In this document: positions 1 through 7,827 of the stretch, in pieces
Layout of the letters: every line of letters begins with the position of its first letter
Numbering within the stretch: the stretch's first letter is position 1
Assembly: GCA_028681135.1 (NCBI GenBank)
Contig: JAQUJC010000016.1
Span: 1-48,356, forward strand
DNA length: 48,356 bases
Reading direction: 5' to 3'
Source of the DNA: Kiritimatiellia bacterium
GTDB lineage: Bacteria > Verrucomicrobiota > Kiritimatiellia > CAIQIC01 > Lenti-01
Position numbers and translations under genes: made by a program
Notes under the pieces: model-generated
Databases searched by the model: none
What the model was told of the DNA's origin: nothing
What the model saw: the letters and a program-made list of their open reading frames with translations, nothing else

Positions 1-98
1 CCATGACCATGTCCGTTGCCAATTGCCGGCACGGCAGCCGCGGTTAGCATTGCGGCTCCCGCTACCTGCAAAAACTGTCTGCGACTTATCGGTTTCAT
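1..98 (-). CDS. Tat-exported protein, N-terminal fragment
   Basis: Only the first 32 or so codons lie in the window; the gene runs off the left edge. Read on the minus strand from ATG at 98-96, the peptide begins MKPISRRQFLQVAGAAMLTA. This is a textbook twin-arginine signal: the S-R-R-Q-F-L motif, then a hydrophobic stretch rich in Ala, Val and Leu. A folded, probably cofactor-bearing periplasmic or cell-surface enzyme is expected, but the mature domain is not visible and no function can be given. A TTGACA-like hexamer lies at 136-131 on the same strand. tatA and tatC lie 1.4-2.5 kb away. Confidence 0.75.
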   Translation of the reverse strand, partial: MKPISRRQFLQVAGAAMLTAAAVPAIGNGHGH

Positions 99-155
99 TT
101 GCGTATATTTTGCCGATACATTTATGCTATTGTCAAGGGGTGTACAGTTAAAATC

Positions 156-184
156 ATGTTAATCCTTTGAGGAATTATTAACAT
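156..184. promoter_or_regulatory. Inverted repeat upstream of the Tat-substrate gene
   Basis: Perfect 8-bp arms ATGTTAAT (156-163) and ATTAACAT (177-184) are separated by 13 bp. It lies about 60 bp upstream of the minus-strand start at 98 and just upstream of a TTGACA-like hexamer (136-131), a plausible place for a regulator. No known operator is recognised. The rest of 99-473 shows no gene I can support. Confidence 0.35.
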
Positions 185-473
185 CGTGTTTGCCAATACG
201 TTTGATAATTCTTCCCAACCATTTCTATCCTAATGGAATATGCTTCTATATTAAAAGGGGGCATCAACTAAATGCAATAGTCGGTGAGACTATTTTCACA
301 AAACGCCTCTCGCGTAAAGGGAACCTATCAAAGCGCCCCATCCCCATTCTTCGCCATGCGCGATGGTTGGCAGGTTTGGGGGGTATACACCAAAGGGTTC
401 GTTGTTGCCTCGGATTGTATCCACGACTTATAAAATATTTGCCTTTCGGGATCAATCCGTGCTGAATCCATAT

Positions 474-1334
474 ATGCATACATCTCTAACCCTTTTCAAA
501 CGTCGCACTAGGAACGGCCGCAGACGACACCGCGTCCTTACTCTAATTGTCACCCTGTTCATCTGCATCGCCACAGCCAAGAGCGATACCATCGGGTTCT
601 TCTACGCGCTGGATGCCGATCTGCAAGGGCTTAAGACACGGGCACGGGCAATGGGACAATCGAGCAAGGTTGGCACCCGTTCCATTCAACGGCTTCGATT
701 GGGTACGCACACCATCTATGCGGTCAAAATGGGATCAGGTGTGGTGGAAACCGCGGCATCGGCCCAGGCCCTCCTTACGCGTTATCAATGCGACTGGGCC
801 TTTTCTCTCGGTCCGGCGGGCGCCTTGTCGGATGCCATGGAAACCAATCGTTGGCATCGAGTGTCTCATGTGATCCCCTGGCAACGCGGCAACACCGATT
901 TGACCTGGACCACGGATTGGTCCCGCTTTCCTGTCTCTGATTTTCCCATGCCTCTGCAAAGTACATCGACCCTATCTGTAGCATCTGGAGAGCAATTCAT
1001 CTCGACAACCAGTGAACGCGATCGCTTGCAGGCAGTCACGCAGGCGGATATGGTGGATATGAACAGTTTTGGATTAGCGCTGGTCTGCGCGGATCATGGC
1101 GTTCCATTATTTTCCTGGAAGGTCATCAGTGATCGGGCCGATGAAAACGCTTCGGAAATGTTTCGTGCGTTTGTCACCACGTATCCGGGGAACGGGGGCA
1201 AAGCCTTGGCAGAGATTATCCAAGCCCTTCCCATGAATCCAAATGATCCCGCATCTTATCCTGCCATCGAAAAGTTGCTGCGCGAAACACAGACGGGAAA
1301 GGGAGTTTCCCCGAACGCACCGACACCGCCTTAA
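474..1334 (+). CDS. Exported nucleoside-phosphorylase-like protein (MTA/SAH nucleosidase fold)
   Basis: The 286-residue protein resembles the PNP/UDP phosphorylase superfamily, closest in layout to MTA/SAH nucleosidases (MtnN). Visible motifs are the GPAGALS loop, SGEQFI, VDMNSFGLA and ISDRADENA. In MtnN the Met-Glu pair of the third motif binds the ribose and the Asp of the fourth is catalytic. Here Glu is replaced by Asn (about residue 195), while the Asp (about 217) is kept. ATG at 474 gives a basic N-terminus followed by a hydrophobic segment (VLTLIVTLFICIATAKS), a likely signal peptide. Cytoplasmic MtnN lacks one. An upstream in-frame start at 363 would put 37 unlikely residues before the signal. 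Substrate and activity are uncertain; it may be a non-catalytic or altered binding protein. Confidence 0.7.
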   Translation: MHTSLTLFKRRTRNGRRRHRVLTLIVTLFICIATAKSDTIGFFYALDADLQGLKTRARAMGQSSKVGTRSIQRLRLGTHTIYAVKMGSGVVETAASAQALLTRYQCDWAFSLGPAGALSDAMETNRWHRVSHVIPWQRGNTDLTWTTDWSRFPVSDFPMPLQSTSTLSVASGEQFISTTSERDRLQAVTQADMVDMNSFGLALVCADHGVPLFSWKVISDRADENASEMFRAFVTTYPGNGGKALAEIIQALPMNPNDPASYPAIEKLLRETQTGKGVSPNAPTPP

Positions 1335-1493
1335 TTATTTATCGGCACTGCTTGGCTCAACCGTAGGATATTCGGCATGGAGCCTCGGATGGCGGCGCGT
1401 CTTCCCGCCCTTAAATTGCCCTTAAATTGGTTTGACTCAACACCTCATCTCGTACAGACTTGGTAACGAGATCAATCAAAGGACGCTATCACT

Positions 1494-1730
1494 ATGACCA
1501 CTCCAATGCTGGCATTTATGGGTCTCCCGGGCGGAGCCGAATGGATCATTATTCTCATCATCGCCGTCCTAATTTTTGGGCGCCGTTTGCCTGAAATCGC
1601 TCGTGGAATCGGCAAGAGTATCATGGAGTTTAAAAAAGGCGTCAAAGAGGTCGAAGACGACATGAAGACCATAGATGATCCCGCCCAGAAGGACGACAAT
1701 GCCTCGAAACAGGATCCGCCTACGCCCTAG
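1494..1730 (+). CDS. tatA: Twin-arginine translocase subunit TatA/E
   Basis: The 78-residue protein has the TatA layout: a short N-terminus, one membrane helix (EWIIILIIAVLIFG), the FGRRLPEIARGIGKSI amphipathic helix, and a charged, disordered tail rich in Asp and Lys. TatA multimers form the pore that lets folded twin-arginine substrates cross the inner membrane. The F-G hinge and following P-E are family hallmarks. AAGGA lies about 9 bases before ATG. The gene converges on tatC, which is an unusual arrangement because tatABC is often one operon. No separate tatB is seen here. Confidence 0.93.
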   Translation: MTTPMLAFMGLPGGAEWIIILIIAVLIFGRRLPEIARGIGKSIMEFKKGVKEVEDDMKTIDDPAQKDDNASKQDPPTP

Positions 1731-1754
1731 AATATCGTCCGTCTTGACAAGTCT

Positions 1755-2537
1755 CTACCGCCTCTTCTGCCAGAATCGGCACACCAGCAATCCGCTTTCA
1801 AAGAGGATATAAAGCGGGATTGCCAAAGCAACTTGGGAAATGACATCCGGGGGAGTCACCATGGCCCCAAGCACAAACACCCCCAGAAAAACAAACTTTC
1901 GGGCCGAGCATAGCGCGCCATAGGACACCAAGCCCATCCGTTCGGCAAATAGGATGGCGATGGGCGTCTGGAAGGCCACCCCAAACACCAGCATCAAGCC
2001 CAGGATGAAGTCGGCCGTCTGGCTGACCCCGGGCTGATACGTCAGGTAGTCGATACCCATATCGAACCGCATGAAAAATCGAAATACCCACGGAGCGATG
2101 GCCAAAAGGAAAAATACCATCCCAGACACGAACAAGGCCGCACTGGCGGGAGCGACCACATGGACAAACCGTCGCTCCTTTTTATGCAGGCCCGCCGAGA
2201 CGAACATCCAGAGCTGATAGAAAATCAACGGCGAACTGGCCAGGACAGCCAGGACCATTGAGGCCTTCAGATAGACCAAGAAAGGCTCGGCCGGCTGGAT
2301 TGCCTGAAGCCTGACCTCAATGCCCGCCGACAGCATCGCGGATCGGTAGGGCGACAGGATGACCCCCGCAAACCACTTGCCCACAGACAGCGAGGCAATA
2401 AATGCCACCACAAATCCTCCCAGCGCCAGCCCCAGCCTTGTTCGCAATTCGTCCAGATGCCCCCCCAGACTCATGTGGAGGATTCCAGAGGGATTAGTCC
2501 TATGATTTGATGTTTTTGACTTTGCTTTCGCCGGCAT
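1755..2537 (-). CDS. tatC: Twin-arginine translocase subunit TatC
   Basis: TatC recognises the twin-arginine signal and nucleates the translocon. The protein has the hallmark start MSLGGHLDELRTRL, a conserved periplasmic P-F-L-Y-K-like stretch (EPFLVYLKASM) and six hydrophobic segments, ending near VTPPDVISQVALAIPLYILFE. I chose ATG at 2537-2535 (260 residues). The longer frame to 2600 needs a TTG start and adds 21 residues without membrane character. A start at the internal Met before SLGGHL is also possible. It converges on tatA with only about 24 bp between the stops and no clear terminator. Confidence 0.93.
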   Translation of the reverse strand: MPAKAKSKTSNHRTNPSGILHMSLGGHLDELRTRLGLALGGFVVAFIASLSVGKWFAGVILSPYRSAMLSAGIEVRLQAIQPAEPFLVYLKASMVLAVLASSPLIFYQLWMFVSAGLHKKERRFVHVVAPASAALFVSGMVFFLLAIAPWVFRFFMRFDMGIDYLTYQPGVSQTADFILGLMLVFGVAFQTPIAILFAERMGLVSYGALCSARKFVFLGVFVLGAMVTPPDVISQVALAIPLYILFESGLLVCRFWQKRR

Positions 2538-2653
2538 ATTTAATTCGTGGATTTTGGGGGCATGAACGCCACTTTTGCACCGGCCAGCCTGGGCCGTCAA
2601 CCTGAAAGGTCAACCTGAAATATTACAATCCAAGGATTGATCCCTTTACCCCG

Positions 2654-2672
2654 TTTTCCATAGCATGGAAAA
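2654..2672. repeat. TTTTCCA-N5-TGGAAAA palindrome, copy 1
   Basis: Perfect 19-bp palindrome TTTTCCATAGCATGGAAAA with 8-bp arms and a 3-bp centre. It is a single copy between nudC and tatC. Other copies in the window come in clusters. Confidence 0.9.
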
Positions 2673-2848
2673 AATGTCTTCTTCCCTGATCATTCCTAAG
2701 TTCCTGATTTCCAGATTCATTCTGCGCTTGTTCTGGCCTCGAACCAAAGTGGATAAGGAACAGAAAGGGCCGGGGGATGCCCCGTGGCACGCGGCTCCTA
2801 TTGCGTGTAGTCCCAACGCGGGACGGAGCCCCGCGCCACTATAACAGC

Positions 2849-2877
2849 CGCGGCTTACCCGGAGGGTTCGCCCTACC
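2849..2877 (+). repeat. Dispersed ACAGCCGCGGCT repeat, copy 1
   Basis: A block beginning AACAGCCGCGGCTTACCCGG and continuing to a TTCGCCCTACC end. It is nearly identical to blocks near 9161 and 18230. It contains the short palindrome AGCCGCGGCT. All copies are intergenic and in the same orientation. Confidence 0.8.
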
Positions 2878-3022
2878 AAATATAATGAAAATTGAACCAT
2901 GCCTTCGGCTTGGTAAAGATTGAACTTGGAGATTGTCTCTCCAGGAACCCCCATTCGCATTATTCGTGTCGTAGCTAAAAATGACTGCGCCCCATTTTCG
3001 TCGCCCCCACACACACTTTTTC

Positions 3023-3772
3023 CTAAATCGACTCATGAATCAGCCGGTAGGCCACTGATCCGGGCGGCGGGATGGCGGGCAAATTAGTCGGATCAAACCA
3101 CTGCGCCTCGGCGATTTCATCGGCTTGCAGACGCAGCTCTCCGGCGGCCCACTGCGCGCGGAAGGCCAGCATCAATTGATTGGGATATGGCCAGGCTTGG
3201 CTACCGACATACTGCACGTTGGTCAGCTCGATGCCTGTTTCTTCGCGCACCTCCCGTCGGACCGCCTCCTCCGCCGTCTCCCCCGTTTCGATGTAACCGG
3301 CCAAACAGGTATAGAAATCCTGACTGCGCTGCACATGCCGTGCCAACAGAATCGCGCCCTCCTTTTCCACGCGCACGATCACGGCCGGGGCGATCGCCGG
3401 ATATTGCACATGGCCGCACGCCTCGCACCAACGCGCCATGGCGCAGGATGTATCCGTCAGGGGCTTGCCGCAGGCGCCACAATAGGCATGTGCTTTGCGC
3501 CAATTCAGCAAGCCCAGTGCCCGACAGGCCGCGCCCGCCAGCGGTGAGTCTTGCGCAATGAGCTGGCGCACCCGCACCCATTCGTATCCCTCCGGCGCTT
3601 GCGCCATACTCCCAGCCAGCGCCACGGCCTGAAATCCTTGCGGATGCACCACGAATGAATCCTGGATGTCTTGCCCCGCTATTACATCCCGTCCCGCTGG
3701 CTCCAACGTGCCCTGCCGCACCAGCAATTGGCCGTGGCTGAATATCAGCGCATCCGGATATTCTTGGCCCAC
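3023..3772 (-). CDS. nudC: NAD(+)/NADH pyrophosphatase, Nudix family
   Basis: The enzyme hydrolyses NAD(H) to NMN(H) and AMP; in E. coli NudC also removes NAD caps from RNA. The 249-residue product carries a zinc ribbon (Cys98-x2-Cys101, Cys116-x2-Cys119 from the chosen start). A complete Nudix box follows (GYIETGETAEEAVRREVREE, then TGI). After it comes a GSQAWPYPNQLM segment that matches the NudC-specific SQPWPFP motif. I place the start at GTG 3772-3770, preceded by AGGAG inside the end of the epimerase gene. A longer frame to 3898 would overlap that gene by 120 bp. The stop of the upstream epimerase is only 2 bases before this GTG, so the two are translationally coupled. Confidence 0.93.
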   Translation of the reverse strand: MGQEYPDALIFSHGQLLVRQGTLEPAGRDVIAGQDIQDSFVVHPQGFQAVALAGSMAQAPEGYEWVRVRQLIAQDSPLAGAACRALGLLNWRKAHAYCGACGKPLTDTSCAMARWCEACGHVQYPAIAPAVIVRVEKEGAILLARHVQRSQDFYTCLAGYIETGETAEEAVRREVREETGIELTNVQYVGSQAWPYPNQLMLAFRAQWAAGELRLQADEIAEAQWFDPTNLPAIPPPGSVAYRLIHESI

Positions 3773-3774
3773 GG

Positions 3775-4845
3775 TCAGCGCTCCTGTTTCCAGCGCGGCA
3801 GATTGTAATCGAGAATTTCCTCCAGGATATCGCGCACATTCTTGGTCAGCTTCCACTCCGGATAATGCGCCTGGAACTTCGAGATATCGCTCACCCACCA
3901 GATGTGATCACCGACGCGGTTTGTCTCCACATAGGTCGTCTTCATTTTCTTGCCGGTGATGTCCTCGCACAGTGCGACCGCCTCCATCATCGAACAGTGG
4001 CTGAAGCGGCTGCCGCCCATGTTGTAGACCTCCCCTGGCCGCGGCGCCTGGTGAAAAGCTTCGAACGACGCCACCAGGTCCGCGCTGTGGATATTGTCGC
4101 GCACCTGTTTGCCTTTGTAGCCGAAAATCCGGTACTCGCGCCCCGTGGCCGCGCATTTCATCAAATACGCCAGGAACCCGTGCAGCTCCGCGCCCGAATG
4201 GCGGGGCCCCGTCAAACATCCGCCGCGGAACACGCCGGTTTTGAGGCCGAAATAGCGCCCGTATTCCTGCACCATAATATCGGCCGCCACCTTCGAGGCG
4301 CCAAAAAGCGAATGGGTCGTCTGGTCAATGCTCATGGTTTCGTCGATGCCCTTGTCGGCATAAGGCCCCGCCACGCATTCCCAGCGCGAGGCCTGCTCTT
4401 CCAATGGCAAGCGATTGGGGGTGTCGCCATACACCTTATTCGTCGAGGTGAAAATAAAGGTGGCCTCCGGCGCACACTGCCGCGTGGCCTCCAGCATATT
4501 CAGGGTGCCCTGGGCATTGATGCCAAAATCGGTGAAGGGCTCTTTCGCGGCCCAGTCATGCGACGGCTGGGCCGCCGTATGCACCACCAAATCCACGTCC
4601 CCCGCTTTCTCAAATACCTGGCGCACCGCATCAAAATCGCGAATGTCGCTTGTAATTGGCACAAACGAATCCTGCAGCGCCTGCTGCAGCTCCGCGACAA
4701 CCCACGTCGTGGAGGCCTCGGGGCCAAAAAAATATTCCCGCAGGTTGTTATCCACCCCAATGACGCGAAACCCCCTGGCACCGAAATACAAAGCGGTTTC
4801 CGACCCCACCAGGCCACCTGAGCCAGTTATCAGCACTGTTTGCAT
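3775..4845 (-). CDS. NAD-dependent sugar-nucleotide epimerase/dehydratase (CDP-paratose 2-epimerase-like)
   Basis: This 356-residue extended short-chain dehydrogenase starts with the Rossmann motif TGSGGLVG. It also shows STNKVYGD, a NAD-binding loop AAQPSHDWA, and [13 protein letters not shown], all typical of the CDP-paratose/tyvelose epimerase branch. It most likely acts on a nucleotide sugar for surface polysaccharide. The YxxxK catalytic motif reads F-G-A-S-K (HSLFGASK), so the usual Tyr is Phe. The same change may be normal in a subfamily, but it leaves the exact reaction open. ATG at 4845 is preceded by AAGGTAGGAC, a good ribosome site; the frame extends to 4905 without one. It is translated together with nudC. 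Confidence 0.85.
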   Translation of the reverse strand: MQTVLITGSGGLVGSETALYFGARGFRVIGVDNNLREYFFGPEASTTWVVAELQQALQDSFVPITSDIRDFDAVRQVFEKAGDVDLVVHTAAQPSHDWAAKEPFTDFGINAQGTLNMLEATRQCAPEATFIFTSTNKVYGDTPNRLPLEEQASRWECVAGPYADKGIDETMSIDQTTHSLFGASKVAADIMVQEYGRYFGLKTGVFRGGCLTGPRHSGAELHGFLAYLMKCAATGREYRIFGYKGKQVRDNIHSADLVASFEAFHQAPRPGEVYNMGGSRFSHCSMMEAVALCEDITGKKMKTTYVETNRVGDHIWWVSDISKFQAHYPEWKLTKNVRDILEEILDYNLPRWKQER

Positions 4846-4925
4846 ATGTCCTACCTTGCCAGAATTGACCCTGAAAGTCTTGTCCGAACTTTCCATTCTG
4901 TCCATCTCAGGATAGACTTCTGCTT

Positions 4926-5405
4926 ATGGACGCTCTGGTACAATCCCTCGCTGAGGCCTTGCGGGCGCATGGCCAAACCATCGTTACTGCCGAATCATGT
5001 ACCGGCGGCCTCGTTGGCGCCACCCTCACCGAACAGCCCGGCAGTTCCGCCTGGTTCCTGGGGGGTATCATCGCCTATGCCAATTCCCTTAAAAGCAACC
5101 TGCTGGGCATTCCGCCAGCGCTTCTTGAAGCCCACGGCGCGGTCAGCCCCGACACCGCGCGGGCCATGGCCGACGGCGCCCGCTCGCGCACGGGCGCCGA
5201 TGTTGCCGTGGCCCTGACGGGTATCGCCGGACCGGATGGCGGAACCCCCGCCAAGCCTGTCGGGCTGGTGTATATTGCGGTAGCATCGCCGGCCGGCATT
5301 TGCGTACGCGATTACCACTTCACCGGCTCGCGCGAGGACATCCGGGTTGCCGCCACCCGAAGCGCCCTCGCCCTGGCCCTCGACTATATCTCGCTATCGC
5401 CCTAG
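4926..5405 (+). CDS. pncC: Nicotinamide-nucleotide amidohydrolase PncC (CinA C-terminal domain)
   Basis: PncC converts NMN to nicotinate mononucleotide plus ammonia, recycling pyridine nucleotides. The 159-residue protein is a stand-alone CinA C-terminal domain. It has the TAESCTGGL motif with the catalytic Ser/Cys region, GGIIAYANSLK, GAVSPDTARAMADGA and the ALTGIAGPDGGTPAKPVG loop, all conserved in the family. There is no N-terminal MoCF-like domain. It is divergent from the epimerase-nudC pair with 80 bp between starts. That puts an NMN producer and an NMN consumer at one locus. Confidence 0.95.
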   Translation: MDALVQSLAEALRAHGQTIVTAESCTGGLVGATLTEQPGSSAWFLGGIIAYANSLKSNLLGIPPALLEAHGAVSPDTARAMADGARSRTGADVAVALTGIAGPDGGTPAKPVGLVYIAVASPAGICVRDYHFTGSREDIRVAATRSALALALDYISLSP

Positions 5406-5425
5406 CCTGCATTATTCCAGGCTAG
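5403..5425 (+). terminator. Hairpin after pncC
   Basis: TAGCCTG and CAGGCTA form a 7-bp perfect stem around a short AT-rich loop. The stem overlaps the pncC stop codon. No T-run follows, so it may be a weak or rho-assisted terminator. Confidence 0.45.
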
Positions 5426-5566
5426 CAGCTTCGTTGCGGTTCCCCTGAGAAAATGGGCCGCACCCGCAACGGCCACGCACCCTTTGCCAAACCACGGGAT
5501 AGATAAAAGTCGATATCGGAGTTTATAAACACCGATAGACTATGGCCCCCATGCCAATCAAGAGTT

Positions 5567-7279
5567 TCAGGTCGATGCGGACGGGAATCGGCAGCTCACT
5601 CGCACGCCGCCCTGAGGAGAGGGACCGACCTCAACCGCCCCGCCAAATACCTCCGCCCGGTGGCGCATAATCCGCAGGCCGCTGCCGCCTTCCCGATCAT
5701 CGGGTTTTGGCTGCGCCATGCCCCGCCCATCGTCTTCAATCGTCAAAATTCCGCTATGCTCGTCGTAATCCAGCGTCAGCACCACATGGGTGGGCTCGCC
5801 GTGCTTGAGCGCGTTGTGCAGCGCCTCCTGGGCAATCAGATATAAGTGCTCGGCCGTCGCAGCATCCCGCGGACGCCCCTCCCGTTCGGAGTAGAACTCG
5901 ACCTTTTTCTGGAATACGGCGGTTGTTTCCTCGGCCAATCGGCGCAAGGCATCGGGCAGCCCCTCTTCCGTCAGCGTCACCGGCGCCAGCCCGCGCGCAA
6001 TCCGCCGCACCTGGCTGATCGCGTCCCTCAGTGTCGCGGCGATCTGCTCGGCTTCCGGCGTGGTGCCGGTGTCCACCCGTTGCCGGAACGCTTTGAACAG
6101 GAACATCGTCCCGGTCAACTTCTGCCCCAGGGAATCATGTAAATCCCGACCCATCCGCGCCTTTTCATGCCCGCTGATCCGCAGCACCTCGTCTTCTAGT
6201 TCGCGGCGCTCCTCCATCAGCGCCTTCAACCGACGATTGGCCTCGGCCAGCTCGGCCGTGCGGTTCTGCACCAGTATTTCGATTCGCCGCGACCGTCCCG
6301 CCAGCAATAGCAGCGCCCCCGCCAGCGCCAACGACAGCCCCCCCCCCGTCAGGGCGATCCCCTCGGGTGCCCGCGACCGTTCCCCCGCCCAATAGATCGG
6401 GTCGGCCTCCGCCACAAACTGCCACTCCTCGTTCGCCAGGCTGAAGGTGCGCACAAACGTCCAGGCGTGGTCTTCCTCGTGCTGCGCGAGCCCACTGGGT
6501 TCCACCCGCGCCCGGACCCCCCGCGCCTCGTCGCCCCGGGCTCGGGCGAGAATGTGGTCGGGCTGGAACAGGCCAATCGCAAAACCGGCCAGTTCCTGCA
6601 CGCCGGGCCCCGCCTGATAGAGAATGGGCGCGAACATATATCGCTCGCGCGTGTCGGGCGAACGGACGGGCTGTCCCACCAGTTGCCCCCCCAAAGCAAA
6701 CACCCCCCAGCGCCGCATCGCATCGATGGCGTCGCGATCCTCCTGGCGGGCCATGAAGTCATATCCTTCCGGAATGCCCAATCCCCCTGGCGGTGTTTGG
6801 TAGGTCAAGGGATAATAGAGCGGGCGCGCCTCCACCGCGACGAATCCGCCGCGACCATCGGCATGAACAATGCTGCGCTTGGATGGCACCCCTTCGTAGG
6901 CTTCGCGCATATCGTGCGGAATGCTTTGGGCAAAACCATACGCCCCTAGAATCCGCCGCTGATAGATCATGCCCTTGCGCACAATCTCGTTGAATGCCTC
7001 CGGGGTCACTTGATCCGATAGGCTGTGGAGTTGCCGAATCGAGTCCAACACCTCCATGAACAACTGAATATCCCGTAGCGTCCGTCCAAACAACTTATCG
7101 GCCGCCTGTTGGAATTCCCGTTCGATCCGGGCCTGCTCCTGGCGATGCTGAGAAACCGCCATCCAGGCCGTCGCCCCCAACCCCAGCCCCAGTACCAGCG
7201 CCGCCAACACCACCTGCCCGCGGGCCATACGAACCGCTCGTTCTTTTCCGTTTGGAGTGCCTATAGACATACTGGACAT
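5567..7279 (-). CDS. CHASE-domain sensor histidine kinase, NarL/DesK type
   Basis: A 570-residue membrane sensor. Residues about 22-43 and 309-328 are hydrophobic helices enclosing a periplasmic CHASE domain (ILGAYGFAQSIP, GYDFMARQEDRDAI, YMFAPIL). CHASE domains bind small extracellular ligands. A coiled coil follows, then a HisKA_3 dimerisation domain with the phospho-acceptor His in RDLHDSLGQKL (about 380), then a HATPase domain with the N-box EALHNALKHG and DDGRGM. The class usually pairs with a LuxR-type response regulator. None lies in this window, so it is an orphan here. ATG at 7279 is preceded by a weak AGGG. It is divergent from the pseudopilin gene. Confidence 0.9.
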   Translation of the reverse strand: MSSMSIGTPNGKERAVRMARGQVVLAALVLGLGLGATAWMAVSQHRQEQARIEREFQQAADKLFGRTLRDIQLFMEVLDSIRQLHSLSDQVTPEAFNEIVRKGMIYQRRILGAYGFAQSIPHDMREAYEGVPSKRSIVHADGRGGFVAVEARPLYYPLTYQTPPGGLGIPEGYDFMARQEDRDAIDAMRRWGVFALGGQLVGQPVRSPDTRERYMFAPILYQAGPGVQELAGFAIGLFQPDHILARARGDEARGVRARVEPSGLAQHEEDHAWTFVRTFSLANEEWQFVAEADPIYWAGERSRAPEGIALTGGGLSLALAGALLLLAGRSRRIEILVQNRTAELAEANRRLKALMEERRELEDEVLRISGHEKARMGRDLHDSLGQKLTGTMFLFKAFRQRVDTGTTPEAEQIAATLRDAISQVRRIARGLAPVTLTEEGLPDALRRLAEETTAVFQKKVEFYSEREGRPRDAATAEHLYLIAQEALHNALKHGEPTHVVLTLDYDEHSGILTIEDDGRGMAQPKPDDREGGSGLRIMRHRAEVFGGAVEVGPSPQGGVRVSCRFPSAST

Positions 7280-7464
7280 GTGCCTACAACCCTACACCCA
7301 CTTGCCCGAACGAGGCGACAGCAAAAGGACCCGCTTGCGACGCTTGCACCGCGGGATGGAGGCCAGAGCTTGGGCGCACCCCGTTGACAATGCGACCCTT
7401 GGCCACCCTCGAATTCCAATTTGCCACACGGGCAAGGTCATGCGACACTAAGCGCGGTTCACAC

Positions 7465-7827
7465 ATGGCACGTCATCTTTCCAGTCAACGAGCAGAGGGG
7501 TTCACCTTGATTGAGGTGTTGACCTCTCTGGGGTTGTGCGCGGTGCTGGCGGTGGTCACGACCTCGGCCGTCGTCATGGCCGGGCGTGCCGAACGCAGCG
7601 CCTTGCGCCAGGCCGAGGCCTCGCTGCTGCTCCCCTCGCTCTATGCCGCCCAACGCCTCCGGCCCGATGAGCTGTTGCGCGCGCCCCGCGGGTGGACCCT
7701 CCAACACACCTCACACGTCACCCCCCTGCCCGATGGGACCCTCCGCGAATGGCATCACATCATTCTAGCCACCGCCAATCAGGACATCCCGCCGGTGGCG
7801 CTGGACATCCTGGACGATCGGCCATGA
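7465..7827 (+). CDS. Type IV pilin-like/pseudopilin protein
   Basis: This 120-residue protein has a prepilin leader: a short basic start (MARHLSSQRAEG), then FTLIEVLTSLG with the obligatory Glu5 and a hydrophobic helix. Prepilin peptidase would cut after the Gly. The rest is short (about 105 residues) and has no pattern I recognise. It is shorter than major pilins and similar to minor pseudopilins of type II secretion or type IV pili. Its stop overlaps the next ATG (ATGA), so it is coupled to the phosphodiesterase gene. Upstream in-frame starts at 7384 precede the leader and are unlikely. Confidence 0.75.
   Translation: MARHLSSQRAEGFTLIEVLTSLGLCAVLAVVTTSAVVMAGRAERSALRQAEASLLLPSLYAAQRLRPDELLRAPRGWTLQHTSHVTPLPDGTLREWHHIILATANQDIPPVALDILDDRP

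Larger units (their letters stand above)
2538..3022. other. Repeat-bearing intergenic region tatC-nudC
   Basis: About 485 bp without a supported gene. It holds one 19-bp TTTTCCA palindrome (2654-2672), a GC-rich hairpin near 2818-2838 (CGCGGG...CCCGCG), and a copy of the dispersed ACAGCCGCGGCT repeat (about 2849-2877). Several short frames cross it but have no homology I recognise and no ribosome site. Confidence 0.6.

Noticed and set aside
3773-3898. N-terminal extension of NudC
   Set aside because: It lies within the coding end of the epimerase gene; GTG 3772 has AGGAG and the right spacing.
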